Origin: Candidatus Latescibacterota bacterium
GTDB taxonomy: Bacteria > Krumholzibacteriota > Krumholzibacteriia > JACNKJ01
DNA: 64,000 nucleotides
Direction: 5' to 3'
Assembly (NCBI GenBank): GCA_020633725.1
Contig: JACKDC010000001.1
Location: 682,001-746,000 of the forward strand
Part shown: piece after piece, positions 23,203-34,777 of the stretch
How positions within the stretch are numbered: position 1 is the stretch's first letter
Layout: the number at the start of each line of letters is the position of its first letter
Program-made: the position numbers and the translations under genes
The notes under the pieces: model-generated
Told to the model about the DNA's origin: nothing
The model's input: the letters and a program-made list of their open reading frames with translations, nothing else
The model's database searches: none

Positions 23203-24525
23203 TCAGGCTCGCAAGTCCTGGGATTCTTGCAGATAGGCGTCGAGCGCCGCCAGGCTGCGCTCGGCGTAGGCCTGCTTGCGGGCGTCCTTGCCGCGGCGCG
23301 GGCCGTCCAGCGCCGGCAGCAGCCCGAAGGCGACGTTCATGGGCTGCGAGCGCCCCGGCGTCTGCCCGGCGAGGAAGCGGAGCAGGGCGCCGGTGAGCGT
23401 CTCGGGCGGAGGCAGGCTCGGCGAGCGCCCCGCGAGCCGGTCCGCGAGGTGCCGCGCGGCGAGCAGGCCGCTGCCGATGGACTCCACGTAGCCTTCGACG
23501 CCCGTCATCTGCCCGGCGAAGAAGAGCCCCGCGCGCGCGCGGCTCTCCTGGAACGGCGTCAACGTGCTCGGGAAGTCGAGGAAGAAGTTCCGGTGCATCG
23601 CGCCGTAGCGGACGAACTCCGCCTCGGCCAGCGCCGGGATCATCCCGAAGATCCGCTGCTGGTCACCGATGCGCAGGCGCGTCTGGCAGCCCACCAGGCC
23701 CCAGACGCTGCCCTCGGCGTTCTCGCGGCGCAGCTGCAGCACCGCATGCGGCCGGCGCCCGGTGACGGGATCGCGCAGTCCCACCGGCCGGAAGGGTCCG
23801 AAGCGCAGCGATTCCGCACCGCGGGCGGCGATGACCTCCACCGGCAGACAGGACTCGAAGTAGGGCACGCCCGCCTCGAAGTCCTTGGCCGGGTAGGGCT
23901 CGGCGGCGGCCAGCGCGGCCGTGAAGGCGTCGTAGGTCGCCCGGTCCAGCGGCGCGTTCAGGTAGTCGGCCTCGCCCTTGTCGTAGCGGCTGGCGGTGAA
24001 GAGCGCCCCCTCGACCAGGCTCTCGCGACTGACGCTCGGCGCGATGGCGTCGTAGAAGCTGAGCCGCCCCTGCCCGAAGTGCGCCTCGATCTCGGCGCTG
24101 AGCGCAGCGCCGGTGAGGGGTCCCGTGGCGACGATGCAGGGGCTCTCGGGCAGCGAGACGACTTCCTCGCTCACGCGCTCGATGCGCGGGTCCGCGTCCA
24201 GCGCCTGCTCCACCCGGGCGGAGAAGGCGGCGGGGTCCACCGCCAGCGCGGCGCCCGCGGGCAGCGCGCAGGCCTCCGCAAGCGGCAGCAGGCGGCTGCC
24301 CAGACGCTTCAGCTCCTCCTTGAAGAGGCCGGAGGCGCTGTCCAGGCGCACGGACTTGAGGGAATTGCTGCAGACGAGCTCGGCGGGACCGTCGAGCCGG
24401 TGGGCCGGCGAACGGCGCAGCGGCTTCTGCTCCACCATCAGCACGGGGGTTCCTTGGGCCGCCAGGGACAGAGCGGCCTCGCAGCCGGCGAGACCGCCGC
24501 CCACGATGCGCACGCGCGCGCTCAT
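23203..24525 (-). CDS. trmFO: tRNA (m5U54) methyltransferase TrmFO, folate and FAD dependent
   Basis: Flavoprotein that methylates U54 in the T-loop of tRNA with methylene-tetrahydrofolate. The 440-residue protein has the N-terminal FAD-binding GGGLAGCEAA motif, LVCSNSLKS with one conserved cysteine, the second conserved cysteine in PYFESCLPVEV, and GLFFAGQMTGVEGYVESIGSG. The gene sits directly after topA with only a one-base gap, and before xerC, matching the topA-trmFO-xerC order known in Firmicutes. Confidence 0.95.
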   Translation of the reverse strand: MSARVRIVGGGLAGCEAALSLAAQGTPVLMVEQKPLRRSPAHRLDGPAELVCSNSLKSVRLDSASGLFKEELKRLGSRLLPLAEACALPAGAALAVDPAAFSARVEQALDADPRIERVSEEVVSLPESPCIVATGPLTGAALSAEIEAHFGQGRLSFYDAIAPSVSRESLVEGALFTASRYDKGEADYLNAPLDRATYDAFTAALAAAEPYPAKDFEAGVPYFESCLPVEVIAARGAESLRFGPFRPVGLRDPVTGRRPHAVLQLRRENAEGSVWGLVGCQTRLRIGDQQRIFGMIPALAEAEFVRYGAMHRNFFLDFPSTLTPFQESRARAGLFFAGQMTGVEGYVESIGSGLLAARHLADRLAGRSPSLPPPETLTGALLRFLAGQTPGRSQPMNVAFGLLPALDGPRRGKDARKQAYAERSLAALDAYLQESQDLRA

Positions 24526-24526
24526 G

Positions 24527-26821
24527 CTACTCCGGGATCTCGAGCTTGCAGACGCTGCACTGCTGGTAGTTGCCCTTGGCCTTGCTGGCCTTCTCCACCA
24601 CCATGCCGCCGCAGTCCGGGCAGGGGGTCGCCACCGGGCGGCTCCAGCTCGCGAAATCGCAGTCGGGGTAGCTGTTGCAGCCGTAGAAGGTGCGTCCCCG
24701 CTTGCTGCGCTTCTCCACGAGCTGGCCGTTGCAGTCCTCGCGCGGACAGGGCACGCCGATCTGCAGCGGCGCGGTGCCCTTGCAGTCGGGATAGCGGGAG
24801 CAGGCGGCGAAGCGGCCGAAGCGTCCCACGCGCACCATCATCTGCGCGCCGCACTCGGGGCACTTCTGCTCGCCGGCCTCCTCGGGCGCCTCCAGCGGCC
24901 GGGAGTTCCGGCACTCGGGGTAGCCGCTGCAGGCGAGGAAGCGGCCGTTGCGCCCCCAGGTCTTGATCATGGGCTTGCCGCACTTCTCGCAGGCCTCGCC
25001 CGTCTCCTCGCGGATGGACTCGCGCAGGTGCTCCGTGTTGCCGGAGACGTCGCTCAGGGCCACGCGCATGGGCGCGTAGAAGTGATCGACGACGTCGGTC
25101 CAGACCTCGTCGCCCTCCTCGACCTTGTCGAGCTCCTCCTCCATCCGCGCGGTGAACCCCACCTCGAAGAGCCGCGGGAAGCCCTCCTCCAGCACCTGCC
25201 AGACGCCCTCGCCCAGCTCCGTGGGCTGGAAGCGGCGGTTGTCGTCGAGGGTCAGGTAGTCGCGCCCCTGGATCGTGCCGACGATGTTGGCGTAGGTGCT
25301 GGGACGGCCGATGCCGCGCTCCTCCAGCTCCTTGATGAGGCTGCTCTCCGAGTAGCGCGGCGGCGGCTCGGTGAAGTGCTGCCGCGGAATCAGCGCGGCG
25401 TCCAGGCGCTCGCCTTCCTCGATGACCGGCAGCAGGCGTTCGCCGTCGCCGTTCTCGCTGCCGGACTCCGCCGCCTCGCCCGGCTTGCCGCGCAGCGGGC
25501 CGCTGGCGCGGCGGTAGCCGTCGAAGAGCAGGCGGTTGCCGGTGGCCCGGAACAGCGCGTCGCCGGCGGTCACGTCCACGCGCGTCGCCTCGAACTGCGC
25601 CTCGGCCATGAGGCTCGCCACGAAGCGCTGCCAGATGAGCCGGTAGAGCGCGAGCTGGTCCTTGGTGAGCGTGCCGCGCAGGCCGTCGGGTACGCGCGAG
25701 ACGCGCGTGGGCCGGATGGCCTCGTGCGCGTCCTGGGCGCCCCGCTTCACCTTGAACTGGCGGTCCTTGGCCGGCAGGTAGTCGGCGCCGAAGGTCTTCT
25801 GCACGAAGTCGCGGTGTTCCGCGCGCGCGCTGTCGGCGATGCGCGTCGAGTCGGTACGCATGTAGGTGATGAGACCGACCGCCCCCTCCTCGGCGATGTC
25901 GACGCCCTCGTAGAGCTGCTGCGCCAGCATCATCGTGCGGCGCGCCGAGAAGCCGAGCTTGCTGCTCGCGTCGCGCTGCAGCGTGCTCGTGATGTAGGGC
26001 GGCTCCGGCGAGCGCTTGCGCTTGCTGCGCTCCACCGCCGTCACGGTGAAGGGCGGCGAGCCGCTCGCCGCAACGCGCAGCTCGCCGCCGGCCAGGGCGT
26101 CGTCGCCGCTCGCGTCCTTCGCGCCGAGGCCGGCCAGGAGCGCGCGCATGGACGCGACGTCCGCGAGCTGCGGATCCTCGCCCTTGATCTTGAACAGACG
26201 CCCCTCGAAGGGCACGCCCGCGGCGCCGGTGAACTCCGCGCGCAGGGACCAGTACTCCTCGCTCACGAAGGCGCGCCGTTCGCGCTCGCGCTCGACGATG
26301 AGCCGCAGCGCCACGCTCTGCACGCGTCCCGCGCTCAGGCCGTAGTAGAAGATCTTCCAGAGCAGCGGGCTGATCTGATAGCCCACGAGACGGTCCAGCA
26401 CGCGCCGGGCCTGCTGGGCCTCCACCTTGCGCAGGTCCACCTCGCCGGGCTTCTCGACCGCCTCGGCGATGGCCTCCTTCGTGATCTCGTTGAGCAGGAT
26501 GCGGCGGATGTTCGGCTGCCGCTTCTCCAGGTGCTGCTGGAGATGCCAGGCGATGGCCTCGCCCTCGCGGTCGGGGTCCGTGGCCAGCAGGACCTCGTCC
26601 ACGTTGCGCGCGGCCTGCTCCAGCTCCTTGATGACCTTGCCCTTGCCACGGATCGTGACGTACTGCGGCTCGAAGCCGTTCTCGACGTCGATGCCCAGCT
26701 TGCTCTTGGGCAGGTCCACCACGTGGCCCTTGCTGGCCTTGATCACGTAGCCCCTGCCCAGGTACTTCTGGAAGGTGCGTGCCTTGGTGGGACTCTCGAC
26801 GATGAGCAGCTTCTGCGCCAT
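24527..26821 (-). CDS. topA: DNA topoisomerase I
   Basis: Type IA topoisomerase that relaxes negative supercoils, 764 residues. The TOPRIM domain is at the N-terminus (LLIVESPTKARTFQKYLG ... ATDPDREGEAIAWHL). The GLSAGRVQSVALRLI signature and the active-site tyrosine in ITYMRTDSTRIADSA follow. Four C-terminal zinc-ribbon modules are visible, the first three with the GRNGRFLACSGYPEC pattern. The ATG at 26821 gives the standard MAQKLLIVESP start; an earlier in-frame start has no support. The gene follows smg (DUF494), a pairing also seen in Proteobacteria. Confidence 0.97.
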   Translation of the reverse strand: MAQKLLIVESPTKARTFQKYLGRGYVIKASKGHVVDLPKSKLGIDVENGFEPQYVTIRGKGKVIKELEQAARNVDEVLLATDPDREGEAIAWHLQQHLEKRQPNIRRILLNEITKEAIAEAVEKPGEVDLRKVEAQQARRVLDRLVGYQISPLLWKIFYYGLSAGRVQSVALRLIVERERERRAFVSEEYWSLRAEFTGAAGVPFEGRLFKIKGEDPQLADVASMRALLAGLGAKDASGDDALAGGELRVAASGSPPFTVTAVERSKRKRSPEPPYITSTLQRDASSKLGFSARRTMMLAQQLYEGVDIAEEGAVGLITYMRTDSTRIADSARAEHRDFVQKTFGADYLPAKDRQFKVKRGAQDAHEAIRPTRVSRVPDGLRGTLTKDQLALYRLIWQRFVASLMAEAQFEATRVDVTAGDALFRATGNRLLFDGYRRASGPLRGKPGEAAESGSENGDGERLLPVIEEGERLDAALIPRQHFTEPPPRYSESSLIKELEERGIGRPSTYANIVGTIQGRDYLTLDDNRRFQPTELGEGVWQVLEEGFPRLFEVGFTARMEEELDKVEEGDEVWTDVVDHFYAPMRVALSDVSGNTEHLRESIREETGEACEKCGKPMIKTWGRNGRFLACSGYPECRNSRPLEAPEEAGEQKCPECGAQMMVRVGRFGRFAACSRYPDCKGTAPLQIGVPCPREDCNGQLVEKRSKRGRTFYGCNSYPDCDFASWSRPVATPCPDCGGMVVEKASKAKGNYQQCSVCKLEIPE

Positions 26822-26840
26822 GGGGATGCTCTCCGGAGGG

Positions 26841-27269
26841 TCAGTGCAGGTTGTGGGCGGACGCGTGGATCTCCCCATCCCAGCCCCAGAAGAAGCCCAG
26901 GCTCTCGTCGAAGATCACCGACGCGGCCAGGAACTCCACCGTGGACAGCTCGGGGACGTCCCGCTCGAGCCGCCGCGCCCGCTGCAGGATCTCGTCCCGC
27001 TGCTCCTCGTCGATGAGCCCGTGGCTCACGAGGCGCTGCAGGTAGTGCCGCGCGGCGGCGGGCACGTCGCCGGTCAGGGGACGCGGACGGGCCGGGCGCA
27101 ACTCGCCCAGGTCCAGGACCTGGCGGATGGCCTCCTCGATCGCCTCCACGGACAGCCCGCTCTCGGCGAGCTCGCCGCGCATGGCCTCGAGCTCCGCGCG
27201 CTGCTCCGGCTCGAGGCTGTTGCCGTTCTCGAGGATGTAGATGACGATTTCCTTGAGGCGCTTCTGCAT
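26841..27269 (-). CDS. smg: Smg family protein (DUF494)
   Basis: A small acidic helical protein of 142 residues, starting MQKRLKEIVIYILENG and ending with a conserved stretch (STVEFLAASVIFD). The start wording and position immediately before topA match the Smg/DUF494 family, whose members in Proteobacteria lie in dprA-smg-topA clusters. The molecular role is unknown. I chose the ATG at 27269 because upstream residues are not family-like; the ribosome site is weak. A small inverted repeat (27288-27301) lies about 20 bases before the start. Confidence 0.72.
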   Translation of the reverse strand: MQKRLKEIVIYILENGNSLEPEQRAELEAMRGELAESGLSVEAIEEAIRQVLDLGELRPARPRPLTGDVPAAARHYLQRLVSHGLIDEEQRDEILQRARRLERDVPELSTVEFLAASVIFDESLGFFWGWDGEIHASAHNLH

Positions 27270-27351
27270 GGATGTCGATTCCCCCGGCTTGCGCGGCAAG
27301 CTAGCATCTGGGTCAGGTGTCGTCCAGCCCCCATTTCCCGGCGGCGCGGCT

Positions 27352-30411
<3,060 letters not shown>

Positions 30412-30464
30412 CGACCGGCTCCTCATCGGCTTGGAATTCAACTGCTTGCGCGCGGGCGCCCCGT

Positions 30465-30493
30465 AAGGTAGTGGCGGGCCCGGCGTCTGTCAA
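30465..30493 (-). promoter_or_regulatory. putative sigma-70 promoter of secA
   Basis: Minus strand: perfect -35 TTGACA (30493-30488), 17-base spacer and a weak -10 TACCTT (30470-30465). It lies in the 117-base gap between the nitroreductase gene and secA and gives a leader of about 45 bases. Confidence 0.55.
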
Positions 30494-30528
30494 ACCGCCC
30501 TGTCCCCGCTCCCGGATCCCCGGCGCCT

Positions 30529-31239
30529 TCAGGGCTCCGAGTCCCCGGACGGGAAGGGCCCGCCGTCCAGCCCGGCGATCTCGCCCAGCCCCTTGCGGCC
30601 GATGTCCGGCACCTGGGCTCCCGCCGCCGGATAGCCAAGCACCAGCAGCAGATAGGGGCGTTCGTGGGCCGGACGCCCGAGGATCTCGCGCAGGAAGCCC
30701 ATGGGGCTGGGCGTGTGGGTCAGCGTCGCCAGCCCCGCGCGATGAAGCGCGGCGATCAGGAGTCCCGTGGCGATGCCCACGGACTCCGTCACATAGTAGT
30801 TGTGAAGACGCCCCCCACCCGGCAGCGGTTCCCAGCGCTTCGCGAAGATGGCGATGAGAAAGGGCGCCCGCTCCAGGAACGGCTTCTCGGCGTCGGTGCC
30901 GAGGGGCGCCAGGGCCTCCAGCCACTCCTTCGGGGCCCGCTCGGCGTAGAAGGCGCGCTCCTCGGCCTCGGCGGCCTCCCGGATGCGCCGCTTCAGCGCG
31001 GGGTCCTCGATCACCTCGAAGTGCCAGGGCTGCCGATTGGCGCCGCTGGGCGCGGTCCCCGCCGCCAGCAGGCAGCGGGCGACGAGGGCGCGCGGCACCG
31101 GCCGCTCGGCGAAGTGGCGCACGGTGCGCCGCCGCGCCAGGTCCCGCCGGAAGTCCTCCGCGCGGGCGAGCATCGCGTCGGGCGAGTACTCCTCGTACTC
31201 GCTGTAGGGCCGGAAGCGCGGCGGCGGTGTCTTGCTCAT
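30529..31239 (-). CDS. nitroreductase-family flavoprotein, iodotyrosine-deiodinase-like subgroup
   Basis: FMN-dependent oxidoreductase of 236 residues. Motifs: RRRTVRHFAERPVP (FMN phosphate binding), AGTAPSGANRQPWHFEVI, and late AALHRAGLATLTHTPSPMGFLREIL. The run EERAFYAERAPKEWLEAL followed by LGTDAEKPFLERAP resembles the lid region of bacterial iodotyrosine deiodinase homologues, a subgroup of nitroreductases that reductively dehalogenates iodotyrosine. The actual substrate cannot be told. The start ATG lacks a strong ribosome site. It lies between the RRM gene and secA on the same strand. Confidence 0.85.
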   Translation of the reverse strand: MSKTPPPRFRPYSEYEEYSPDAMLARAEDFRRDLARRRTVRHFAERPVPRALVARCLLAAGTAPSGANRQPWHFEVIEDPALKRRIREAAEAEERAFYAERAPKEWLEALAPLGTDAEKPFLERAPFLIAIFAKRWEPLPGGGRLHNYYVTESVGIATGLLIAALHRAGLATLTHTPSPMGFLREILGRPAHERPYLLLVLGYPAAGAQVPDIGRKGLGEIAGLDGGPFPSGDSEP

Positions 31240-31266
31240 GCCGGGGGTCGATCGCGGGCGCGGCGC

Positions 31267-31515
31267 CTAGCGCCGGCGCTCCTGGGCCTCGTCCACGCGC
31301 AGGGTGCGCCCGCCCATCTCGGCGCCGTTCAGGGCCGCGACGGCCGCGTCAGCGCCGGCGTCGTCCATCTCCACGAAGCCGAAGCCCCGCGGGCGGCCGG
31401 TGTCGCGATCGCTGATGAGCTTGACCTCGTTCACGGTCCCGTGCCGGGAGAAGAGCTCTCGAATCTCGTCCTCGGAGGCGGTGAAGGGCAGGTTGCCCAC
31501 GTAGAGCCGTTTCAT
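31267..31515 (-). CDS. small RRM-type RNA-binding protein
   Basis: A single RNA recognition motif filling almost the whole 82 residues: RNP2 is LYVGNL near the N-terminus and RNP1 is RGFGFVEM in the middle, with the usual alpha-helix ELFSRHGTVNEV between. The C-terminus is a short arginine-rich tail. Small RRM proteins of this type (for example the Rbp proteins of cyanobacteria) bind RNA and are often cold or stress regulated. GGAGAG lies 7 bases before the ATG. A perfect TTGACA about 60 bases upstream could be a -35 element, but no convincing -10 follows. Confidence 0.9.
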   Translation of the reverse strand: MKRLYVGNLPFTASEDEIRELFSRHGTVNEVKLISDRDTGRPRGFGFVEMDDAGADAAVAALNGAEMGGRTLRVDEAQERRR

Positions 31516-31644
31516 GCGATCTCTCCAGGTCGGGGAGCGGGGCCGCGGCCTGTCCGGGACCGTCGCGCAGCCACTGTCAACGCCCGGCAGCGAGGGACGT
31601 CCGAGTGTGGGCCAGCCGCGGGGGCAAATGCAAGCCCGGGCGGG

Positions 31645-32859
31645 CTAGCCGCCCAGCTCCCGCCAGTGCCTCTCGATGCGCCGGAAGACGGCAGGCCAGG
31701 CGTGCTCGGCGCAGCCCGCCGGGGGTCCGGCGGGCGGTCCGGCCGCGAGGGCGGCGTCCAGGGCCTCCACCAGGCGCTCGACGAAGGCGGGCAACTCCAG
31801 GGGATCGGGGCTGTCCACCCCCAGCATCCGCGGCAGCGGCACCCGCTGCAGCGCCTCGCCGAGGCTCGGCGCCAGGGACTCGGCCAGCCCGGGCAGATCG
31901 CTGGCCACCACCCGGCAGCCGCAGGCCGCGGCCTCCATGAGCACCAGCGGCAGGCCCTCGTAGAAGGAGGGCAGGACGCAGACCGCCGCCCGCCGCATGA
32001 GCGCGCCCAGCGCCGCCTGGTCCAGGGGGCCGTGGACGGTGACGTCCTCCATCGCCGCCGCCCGCCGCGCCAGCGCCTCCCCCTCGGCGCCGCCGCCGCC
32101 GCCCGCCAGGTGCAGCGCGAAGTCCCTGTGACGTCGCTTCAATTCGGGCACCGCATCAAGCAAAGAAGGCACGCCCTTGGCGTTGCTCAACTTTCCGACA
32201 TAGACCACGGTCCCCCTCGCGCCCGGCGCGCGGTCCCGCGCGTGGAACTGCTCGTCCCGAAAGCCGGGCCCCTGCACGTGGATGCGCTCCGGCGGCACGC
32301 CCAGCCAGCGCTCCAGGGCGCGCGCGCCCTCGCGGTGCGGAACCAGGAAGCGCTCGTTGCGCCGGCAGCCCTCCCGCACCGCAGGGGCGAGGGCCGGGCA
32401 GAGCGCCGCCTGCCGGAGCCCCGTGGCGTGGCAGCTCGTGAGGACGGGCACCCGCGGCGCGACGTCCTTCACCGCCGCGCTGAGCAGCCAGACGTGGTGA
32501 CTGTGGATCACCGTCGGCGCGAAGCCGGCCACCGCCGCGGCGATGCGCGCGCGCCAGGCCTCCCCGTAGCGGGCGAGCTGCGCGTCGCTCAGGGCCGAGA
32601 AGCGGCTGCTGGGGTAGGGCATGACGTCGCTCATCCCCGGCAGCGGGAACTCCAGCGGCGCCTCGCCGAAGCGCAGGGCCTCCAGCTGGCCGGCCTCCAG
32701 ACCGGCCAGCGCGGGCGTGGGTTCCTCCGCGGGAAGCCCCACCAGGACCCGCTGCGCCCAGCCCGCCCGGCCCGCCTGCTCCACGAGCGCCGCGAGGATC
32801 ACGCCGCTGCCCGTGTGTCCAGGCTGCTGGGAGAGCAGGTGCAGGACGCGCCCCGGCAT
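31645..32859 (-). CDS. glycosyltransferase, GT4-like (GT-B fold)
   Basis: A 404-residue cytoplasmic or membrane-associated glycosyltransferase. The N-terminal half begins VLHLLSQQPGHTGSG and contains IHSHHVWLLS; the C-terminal half has VVYVGKLSNAKGVPSLLDA and the nucleotide-sugar motif SFYEGLPLVLMEAAACGCRVVASDLPGL with the EX7E pattern of GT4 retaining enzymes. The sugar and acceptor are unknown. The ATG overlaps the stop of the polyprenol-kinase-like gene by one base (TGATG), so the two are coupled, which hints at assembly of a lipid-linked or envelope glycan. Confidence 0.85.
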   Translation of the reverse strand: MPGRVLHLLSQQPGHTGSGVILAALVEQAGRAGWAQRVLVGLPAEEPTPALAGLEAGQLEALRFGEAPLEFPLPGMSDVMPYPSSRFSALSDAQLARYGEAWRARIAAAVAGFAPTVIHSHHVWLLSAAVKDVAPRVPVLTSCHATGLRQAALCPALAPAVREGCRRNERFLVPHREGARALERWLGVPPERIHVQGPGFRDEQFHARDRAPGARGTVVYVGKLSNAKGVPSLLDAVPELKRRHRDFALHLAGGGGGAEGEALARRAAAMEDVTVHGPLDQAALGALMRRAAVCVLPSFYEGLPLVLMEAAACGCRVVASDLPGLAESLAPSLGEALQRVPLPRMLGVDSPDPLELPAFVERLVEALDAALAAGPPAGPPAGCAEHAWPAVFRRIERHWRELGG

Positions 32860-33437
32860 CAGAGCAGCGCCCACCAGAGCACGGTGCCGCAGAGGAGCGG
32901 GATGGCCAGGTTGTCGTCCAGGGGCAGGGGCAGCAGCTCCACCACGGTGGCGACCAGGGCGCCGAGCACGGCCACGCGCGGGTCGCCGAGAACCAGCAGC
33001 CCCACGATCAGGGAGGCGGCGAAGCAGGCGACCGTGCCCTCCCAGCTCTTGCCGAAGGCCAGCGTGTGACGCCCGAGGGTGCGTCCCACCAGACCGGCGA
33101 GGCCGTCGCCCAGGATGAGGTAGCCCATGGCGGCCACGGCCACCGGCCGCGGGTAGACCAGGGCGGCCAGCAGGCAGCCGATGGCCAGGTAGCTCGAGCC
33201 CAGCAGCTCGTTGTGCTCGTGACGGCGCAGCGCCGGCCCGACCAGGCTGCCGAAGAATCGCCGCACGCGCGGATCGCCCAGGCGCAGCAGATCGATGGCC
33301 AGGACCAGCACCGTCAGGGCGACCAGCGGCCAGCGCCAGAGGCGCTCGGGCAGGAACCACACGGCCAGGGGGATGCAGACCGTCGCCAGGTGCACCGCCT
33401 TGCGCGGGCCCTCGGCGCGGAGGGCGTCCATCACCAT
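32859..33437 (-). CDS. polyprenol/dolichol-kinase-like integral membrane protein
   Basis: A 192-residue protein with about five or six membrane helices. The early motif ARxEGPRKAVHL-like (EGPRKAVHLATVCIPL), then GYLILGDGLAGLVGR and FGKSWEGTVACF are typical of the SEC59/VTE5/DgkA-like CTP-dependent lipid kinases that phosphorylate polyprenols, phytol or diacylglycerol, a group also annotated as phosphatidate cytidylyltransferase-like. Start and stop overlap both neighbours by one base (TGATG on each side). Its place before a glycosyltransferase suggests it supplies or recycles a lipid carrier, which is inference. Confidence 0.7.
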   Translation of the reverse strand: MVMDALRAEGPRKAVHLATVCIPLAVWFLPERLWRWPLVALTVLVLAIDLLRLGDPRVRRFFGSLVGPALRRHEHNELLGSSYLAIGCLLAALVYPRPVAVAAMGYLILGDGLAGLVGRTLGRHTLAFGKSWEGTVACFAASLIVGLLVLGDPRVAVLGALVATVVELLPLPLDDNLAIPLLCGTVLWWALL

Positions 33438-34777
33438 CAGCGCGCCTCCGCCGCCTGCGGCGCGGGATCGCCCGCCGGCAGCGGGGCGCGGCGCTCCACC
33501 GTGAGCTGCTTGCGCGCGGAGTAGGTGGGCGTGGCGCGCAGGATCACGGTGGCGCGCGCGGGGATCGGCTCCGGCAGGGCCACCCAGTCACGCCGTTCGC
33601 CCGCCTCGCGCCGTCGCTCGGGCAGCAGCTCGCGCTCCTCGCCTCCCGCCGCCAGCAGGATGCGCACCAGGCTGGGCTCGGTGAGGAAGTAGTCGAGCTG
33701 GAGGCCCGGCCGGCCGTCGCCGTCCACGCGCAGGGCCTCGAAGCGCTTGACGTCGGTGCCGGTCCAGGCGTAGCTGCCGCCGCGCGTCTCCACCACGAAG
33801 AGCTGCCCGAAGCGCCGGTAGAGCGCGAGGGAGTTGGGATGGCGCAGGGGACTGTCGTCGTCCAGGTGGTCGAGCACGTCGAGGACGCTGAGATCGCGGT
33901 TCAGCTTGAGCAGCCGCCCGCCGGTGGAGTCCGGCAGGAGGATCTGCCCGTGCAGGTCGATCACCGGATAGCCGAGGCGCGCAGGGCCGGGCAGCAGATC
34001 GGCGACGTTCGCCTCGTGCAGCACGCGCGCCCGCTCGTCGTAGACGCGCACGCGCTGTCCCTGGCGGTCCACCAGCACGAGGGCGAAGCGCCGCATGCGA
34101 TTCCACGGGTCCTTGGCGTCGGCCACGGCGAGGGCCAGCGGACCGTCCAGCGCGTCGTCGCCCCGGGGCGCCCAGGCGTCCACCCATTCGCCGTCCGGCT
34201 CGAAGCGCAGGATGCGCCCGCCGGCGAGATCGGTCACCCAGAGCATCCCGGCGGCGAAGGCCACGTCGCTCGGCGCGAAGGGCGCGCCCTCCACGCTGTC
34301 GATGGCGCCCGTCCACTGGAGCGCGTCCTCACCGAGGCCGAGCAGCGCCACCCGGTGGTTGCCCGTGTCCGCCACGGCGACGCGCCCCTCGCGATCCATG
34401 TCCACGCCGCGCGGATCGAGGAACTCGCCCTCGCCGCTCCCCTTGCGGCCGTAGCGCTTCAGGCTCGTCTGCGAGGGGTTGTAGAGCAGCTCGCCGCGCC
34501 CCGAATTGACGAGCACCAGCGTCAGCTCGTCGTCGTCGCGGTCGGTCTTGGCGTCGTCGCGACTCGCCGGCTTGCCGGCGCAGATCCCCTGGGGGTTCTC
34601 CACCTTCGCGCCCGGACCGAGGAAGAGCTTCAGCTCGAGCTCGCCCACGCGCTGCATGCCGAGGGTGTGCTTGAAGGGCGGGTAGACGTAGCTCGTCGCC
34701 CGCTCCGCCGCGGCGGCGCCCGTCGCGGCGAGGGCGGACAGCAGCAGGCCCGCGAGCAGGGAGCGCGCCACGCTCAC
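33437..34777 (-). CDS. exported NHL-repeat beta-propeller protein
   Basis: A 446-residue protein with a clear signal peptide (SLLAGLLLSALAATGAAAA, cleavage near residue 24) and several NHL-type repeats, for example GEFLDPRGVDMDREGRVAVADTGNHRVAL and APSDVAFAAGMLWVTDLAGGRILRF, forming a likely six-bladed propeller in the periplasm. The C-terminal 90 residues are not repeat-like. NHL propellers bind proteins, glycans or act as lyases; there is no catalytic motif I can name. The GTG start is in a GTGA overlap with guaA, with a second GTG two codons later. It belongs to the purine operon only by position. Confidence 0.7.
   Translation of the reverse strand: MSVARSLLAGLLLSALAATGAAAAERATSYVYPPFKHTLGMQRVGELELKLFLGPGAKVENPQGICAGKPASRDDAKTDRDDDELTLVLVNSGRGELLYNPSQTSLKRYGRKGSGEGEFLDPRGVDMDREGRVAVADTGNHRVALLGLGEDALQWTGAIDSVEGAPFAPSDVAFAAGMLWVTDLAGGRILRFEPDGEWVDAWAPRGDDALDGPLALAVADAKDPWNRMRRFALVLVDRQGQRVRVYDERARVLHEANVADLLPGPARLGYPVIDLHGQILLPDSTGGRLLKLNRDLSVLDVLDHLDDDSPLRHPNSLALYRRFGQLFVVETRGGSYAWTGTDVKRFEALRVDGDGRPGLQLDYFLTEPSLVRILLAAGGEERELLPERRREAGERRDWVALPEPIPARATVILRATPTYSARKQLTVERRAPLPAGDPAPQAAEAR

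Noticed and set aside
27288..27301. Hairpin before smg as a terminator after secA
   Set aside because: The stem is only six base pairs, there is no T-run, and the following genes on the same strand look like one operon.
31575..31620. Promoter of the RRM gene with a perfect TTGACA
   Set aside because: The -35 is good, but every possible -10 at 16-18 bases is GC-rich and a poor match, so it was not listed as a feature.
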